In this document: positions 43,296 to 46,489 of the stretch, piece by piece
How the letters are laid out: each line of letters opens with the position of its first letter
Position numbering within the stretch: position 1 is the first letter of the stretch
From: Erysipelotrichaceae bacterium
GTDB taxonomy: Bacteria; Bacillota_I; Bacilli_A; Erysipelotrichales; Erysipelotrichaceae
Assembly: GCA_017432545.1 (NCBI GenBank)
Contig: JAFRJA010000204.1
Location: 1-46,489, forward strand
Direction: 5' to 3'
DNA length: 46,489 nucleotides
Position numbers and translations under genes: made by a program
Notes under the pieces: generated by a model
Seen by the model: only the letters and a program-made list of their open reading frames with translations
Databases searched by the model: none
What the model was told of the DNA's origin: nothing

Positions 43296-45268
43296 ATCTG
43301 GATTATTTCTTCGCCGGCATAGATACACAGGCTTATAAGTATATGGGTTGTCATAAACTCGGCAATGATGTCGAGTTTTATGTGTGGGCTCCCCATGCCA
43401 AGAAGGTCGAGGTCTTTACTTCCCGTGAAGATTTCCGTCATTTCTACAGTATGGAAAAGACGGATAACCGCGGCATCTGGCATCTGATCATTAAAGACTG
43501 TGAATGTATCTATTCCTATCGTTATCGTATTACTACCCCTAATGGACACGTCATTGAAAAGTCTGATCCTTACGCCTTCTATTCTGAACGGCGTCCGGCA
43601 AACGCTTCGGTCATGTATGATCTGTCACAATACAAGTTCACGGATAACGAATACATGGAGAAACGTAATTTCTCCTACAATAATCCATTGAATATCTATG
43701 AGATCCATGTCAATGGTTTCAAACACGAAGGGGAACTGACTACTTATCGTGAACTCAAAGAGACACTGATCCCTTATGTCAAACAGATGGGCTATACCCA
43801 TATTGAGATGATGCCGATCGTTGAATATCCATTTGACGGTTCCTGGGGTTATCAGGCTACCGGCTTTTTGTCAGTAACCAGCCGTTATGGTACGCCATGG
43901 GATCTGATGGATTTTGTCAATGAATGTCATCTGAACAATATAGGTGTCATTCTTGATGTAGCTTATGTCCATTTTGCGACTGATTCCTATGGTTTATGCA
44001 AATTTGACGGCAAGGCCTGTTACGAATACGAAGATCCGAAACTCTCGAGATCACAATGGGGATCATACCAGTTCAATCTCGGTTCGGGTCCGGTCATTTC
44101 CTATCTGATGTCTTCAGCCAACATCTTCCTCAACGAATATCATTTTGACGGTCTGAGGATGGATGCGGTCTCTAATATCATCTTCTATGATGGCAACAAG
44201 AATATCGGTGAGAATACTTCCGGGTTATCCTTTGTGAAGAGATTCAACTATTCAATCAAGAAGGAACATCCTGATGTAATGCTTATCGCAGAAGATTCAA
44301 CTGATTTCCCACATGTTACCGTCCCAACAGAATATGACGGTCTGGGATTTGACTACAAGTGGGATCTGGGCTGGATGAACGATACCCTCAAATACTACAT
44401 GATGGATCCGGAATTCAGGCAATACCATCACAACATGCTGACGTTCTCGATGGCCTATTTCTATTCCGAGAAATTCATTCTGCCTTTATCTCATGATGAG
44501 GTCGTCCATTCCAAAAAGACCATCGTCGACAAGATGTGGGGCAGCCAGGAAGATCAATTCAAGATGTGCCGAAACCTCTTCCTGTATATGTTTACTCATC
44601 CTGGCAAGAAGCTGAACTTCTTGGGCAACGATATTGCGATGTATCGTGAATTCGATGAAACTAGGGGTCTCGACTGGGACATCTTGCAGTATCCGATCCA
44701 TGACTCCTTCAACCGTTATTTCCGCGATCTGTGTCAGATCTATAACTCATACAAGGCCTTCAGTTCCTATGATTATGATCCGACTTCATTCCGCTGGATC
44801 GATGCCGACAACTATAAACAGTCGATCTACATCTACACGCGTTATGAAGAAGACTATTGTTTCCTTATCGTTCTGAATATGAAACCGATCTCTTATACAA
44901 ATTACAGGATCGGTGTACCATATTCCGGAACCTACACAGAACTGATCAATTCGGAAAAGGATATCTATTCCGGCTGCAATATGTGCAACTTCAAACCGAT
45001 CAGATCCAAGAAGATCAAGGCCCATGGCCTGCCTAACTCGATCGCGATCGATCTGGCTCCTTATGCTGGTGTCATGTTCTCGGTCAAGACCAGAAAGAAA
45101 GCTCCGGTTTTGGAAGATCCGGATCTGGTCAAGACAGCCAAACCGCGCAGCACTTCCACTAGGAGAGCTAAATCCACAGCAACCAAGGAAAAGGAAGCCA
45201 AGCCGAAAAAGACGACCAAAAAGGCCGAAGCAAAGACAACCAAACGTACAACAAGAAAAAGTGCTTAA
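43292..45268 (+). CDS. glgB: 1,4-alpha-glucan branching enzyme with basic C-terminal tail
   Basis: A GH13 enzyme that introduces alpha-1,6 branches in glycogen. CBM48-like N-terminal domain (about 15-110), then the barrel with nucleophile Asp291 in GLRMDAVSN, acid Glu334 in IAEDS, and LSHDEVVH. The catalytic and C-terminal beta domains end near residue 600. Beyond that is a tail of about 46 residues (613-658) made almost only of Lys, Arg, Thr, Ala and Ser, resembling histone H1-like or AlgP-like tails. That is not part of standard GlgB. No glgP lies in this window. Confidence 0.95.
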   Translation: MNLDYFFAGIDTQAYKYMGCHKLGNDVEFYVWAPHAKKVEVFTSREDFRHFYSMEKTDNRGIWHLIIKDCECIYSYRYRITTPNGHVIEKSDPYAFYSERRPANASVMYDLSQYKFTDNEYMEKRNFSYNNPLNIYEIHVNGFKHEGELTTYRELKETLIPYVKQMGYTHIEMMPIVEYPFDGSWGYQATGFLSVTSRYGTPWDLMDFVNECHLNNIGVILDVAYVHFATDSYGLCKFDGKACYEYEDPKLSRSQWGSYQFNLGSGPVISYLMSSANIFLNEYHFDGLRMDAVSNIIFYDGNKNIGENTSGLSFVKRFNYSIKKEHPDVMLIAEDSTDFPHVTVPTEYDGLGFDYKWDLGWMNDTLKYYMMDPEFRQYHHNMLTFSMAYFYSEKFILPLSHDEVVHSKKTIVDKMWGSQEDQFKMCRNLFLYMFTHPGKKLNFLGNDIAMYREFDETRGLDWDILQYPIHDSFNRYFRDLCQIYNSYKAFSSYDYDPTSFRWIDADNYKQSIYIYTRYEEDYCFLIVLNMKPISYTNYRIGVPYSGTYTELINSEKDIYSGCNMCNFKPIRSKKIKAHGLPNSIAIDLAPYAGVMFSVKTRKKAPVLEDPDLVKTAKPRSTSTRRAKSTATKEKEAKPKKTTKKAEAKTTKRTTRKSA

Positions 45269-45293
45269 AGGGAATCGCAAGATTCCTTTTATT
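45267..45293 (+). terminator. Terminator after glgB
   Basis: A 10-bp stem (45267-45276 with 45281-45290, one G-T wobble), GCAA tetraloop, T-rich tail. Confidence 0.85.
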
Positions 45294-45306
45294 AAGGTCA
45301 TTACCC

Positions 45307-45335
45307 TTACCAGTGAATGATATAAATGTTAAAAT
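45307..45335 (+). promoter_or_regulatory. Best-formed leaderless promoter (PPC-domain gene)
   Basis: TTACCA (4/6) and TAAAAT (5/6) with an ideal 17-bp spacer. The -10 is followed by six bases and the ATG at 45342, so the start site should be the first base of the codon. No ribosome site. Confidence 0.65.
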
Positions 45336-45341
45336 ATCTTT

Positions 45342-45737
45342 ATGCGGGAACTTGCCTGTCGCTTAAAAAGAGGTTCCGATTTAAAGGAATCGATCGAGAA
45401 GATCTGTAAAGAAAATGACATAGATACGGCAATTGTATTGAGTGGTGTCGGCTGTCTTTATGAGGTCAGGATCAGACTTGCGAAAGCTGAAGGCTTTCTG
45501 GAAGACAAGAACGATTATGAGATCGTTTCTTTGAATGGCACGATTTCGAAAGGTTCGGCCCATATCCACATCGCTTTGAGCGATGAGACGGGAAAGACTA
45601 TCGGCGGACACTTAAGTGAAGGTTGTCTCGTGAATACGACCTGTGAACTGGTTCTTGGTGTTCTGGAAGAATATACATCGTCCAGACCTTTTGATCCAAA
45701 TACCGGTTATGATGAAATTAATTTTGTTAAGAAGTGA
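45342..45737 (+). CDS. PPC (DUF296) domain DNA-binding-like protein
   Basis: A single-domain protein of 131 aa of the PPC/DUF296 family, found in plant AT-hook proteins and stand-alone in bacteria. Visible features are LSGVGCLYEVRIRLA and the core HIHIALSDETGKTIGGHL with three histidines that can bind zinc in bacterial homologues. Function in bacteria is unclear. A CobW-type metallochaperone gene follows after 12 nt, so a role in metal handling is plausible (inference). Confidence 0.85.
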   Translation: MRELACRLKRGSDLKESIEKICKENDIDTAIVLSGVGCLYEVRIRLAKAEGFLEDKNDYEIVSLNGTISKGSAHIHIALSDETGKTIGGHLSEGCLVNTTCELVLGVLEEYTSSRPFDPNTGYDEINFVKK

Positions 45738-45749
45738 GGAGTGGATACT

Positions 45750-46489
45750 ATGATAAATGTTTATATTGTTTCTGGCTTTTTAGGAGCAGGTAAAACGACT
45801 TTTATTCAGAAACTTTTAAATGAGAAAAAGTTTGAAAAAGTCATGCTTTTGGAAAACGAATTCGGTGAAGTAGGGGTAGACAGTGCGTTTTTTGATAAGT
45901 CATTGAAGGTAAAAGAGATCAATAACGGCTGTATCTGCTGCTCTTTACAGGGTGATTTTGAGGAAGCTCTCGAAGAGATCGAAGAGATGGGCGTAACTGA
46001 TCTGATCATCGAACCATCGGGTGTCGGTAAGCTCTCTGAAATCATCAATGTCGTAAAAGCTGATCCTGATTACAGGATCGTTTCTCATATCTGCATCGTC
46101 GATGTCAAGACCTGCAAGAAGTATCATCTCAATTTCAAGGAATACTTCAATGATCAGGTAGCTTCGGCCAATGCAGTCATTTTGTCACATGTTGATGTCG
46201 CTGATGAAGAACAGATTCAAGCAGCTAAGGAGATCGTCAGAGAACTCAATCCTGACTGTGTTCTTTTAGACAGACAGGTCGCTGAGATGCCGATCGAAGA
46301 ACTGATGGATGTCATCGTTTCCGGTGGGGATATCTTACCGGAAGTTGATGAGGAGCTTGAACACCACCACCATCATCATGAACATTGTGAAGGTGAAGAA
46401 TGCGAATGTCATCACCACCACCATCATGATGACGACGATGACGATGATGAACATGAACATCATCACGATCATGAACACCACCACCACCA
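45750..46489 (+). CDS. CobW/G3E-family GTPase metallochaperone (3'-truncated by the window)
   Basis: A G3E GTPase with P-loop GFLGAGKTT (9-17), ENEFGEVGVD, the metal-binding motif Cys61-Ile-Cys-Cys64 and a guanine-specificity region SHVD. These proteins deliver metal ions, often zinc, to client enzymes. From about residue 205 there is an extreme low-complexity stretch of His, Asp, Glu and a few Cys, with runs of six His and seven Asp, still open at the window edge. Family members often carry such His-rich linkers before the CobW C-terminal domain. GAGGAG ribosome site; likely co-transcribed with the PPC gene. Confidence 0.92.
   Translation, partial: MINVYIVSGFLGAGKTTFIQKLLNEKKFEKVMLLENEFGEVGVDSAFFDKSLKVKEINNGCICCSLQGDFEEALEEIEEMGVTDLIIEPSGVGKLSEIINVVKADPDYRIVSHICIVDVKTCKKYHLNFKEYFNDQVASANAVILSHVDVADEEQIQAAKEIVRELNPDCVLLDRQVAEMPIEELMDVIVSGGDILPEVDEELEHHHHHHEHCEGEECECHHHHHHDDDDDDDEHEHHHDHEHHHH

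Noticed and set aside
46362..46489. Tandem CAC/CAT and GAT/GAC tracts as a possible CRISPR or DNA repeat array
   Set aside because: No repeat-spacer structure; the tracts are in frame His/Asp codons of the CobW gene.

Overview
The window is a chromosomal segment of a low-to-moderate GC, Gram-positive-type anaerobe, most likely a Bacillota of the Erysipelotrichia kind. This rests on gene content, not on a database match. The content includes Bacilli-type primosome genes (DnaB/DnaI) behind polA-mutM-coaE, an oxygen-sensitive class III ribonucleotide reductase, a FemAB-like cell-wall aminoacyltransferase, a GlgC/GlgD glycogen system, ECF-type riboflavin uptake and no respiratory genes. Coding density is high, no gene-free stretch exceeds 300 bp, and there are no rRNAs, insertion sequences, phage genes or CRISPR arrays.

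Layout. 1-1.4 kb: end of a PTS permease and a ChbG-type deacetylase. 1.6-3.1 kb: a VOC protein, then on the minus strand a FemAB-like transferase whose stop codon touches a tRNA-Thr(CGT). 3.2-7.6 kb: pnp, then a minus-strand peptidase/glycosyltransferase pair. 7.7-16.2 kb: trmB, a degenerate ZnuA-like lipoprotein, polA, mutM, coaE, dnaB, dnaI and pfkA, mostly overlapping. 16.2-18.4 kb: a yybP-ykoY (Mn2+) riboswitch with mntP, facing a two-domain metallophosphoesterase. 18.6-23.2 kb: an anaerobic RNR operon. 23.2-27.8 kb: a nucleotidyltransferase, glpK, a flavoprotein, a sirtuin, and an FMN riboswitch with a RibU-like transporter. 27.9-34.7 kb: an acidic membrane-anchored protein, cmk, der, and a large bifunctional penicillin-binding protein with a repetitive cytoplasmic coiled coil. 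34.9-45.3 kb: AP endonuclease, M20 dipeptidase, HAD phosphatase, pullulanase and glgC-glgD-glgA-glgB. 45.3 kb to the end: a PPC-domain protein and a CobW-type GTPase cut by the window edge in a His/Asp-rich stretch.

The strongest candidate for an undescribed system is the RNR operon. The activase is fused in frame to an N-terminal MarR-type DNA-binding domain. A perfect 11-bp inverted repeat overlaps the -35 region of its own promoter. The reductase (NrdD) carries a C-terminal CPKC redoxin domain. A thioredoxin-reductase-like flavoprotein without the usual NADPH-binding HRR signature follows. nrdR, the usual RNR repressor gene, is absent from the coaE-dnaB junction where Bacilli often carry it. 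Together this suggests a self-regulating, self-reducing class III RNR module (inference).

A second theme is transcript architecture. Five genes have a -10 box exactly six bases before ATG, which predicts leaderless mRNAs, and two more would have leaders of only 2-4 nt. Smaller oddities are the FemAB-like gene and tRNA-Thr pair, a ZnuA-like protein without metal-ligand histidines, a ParB-like domain joined to a phosphoesterase, and a histone-like basic tail on the glycogen branching enzyme.
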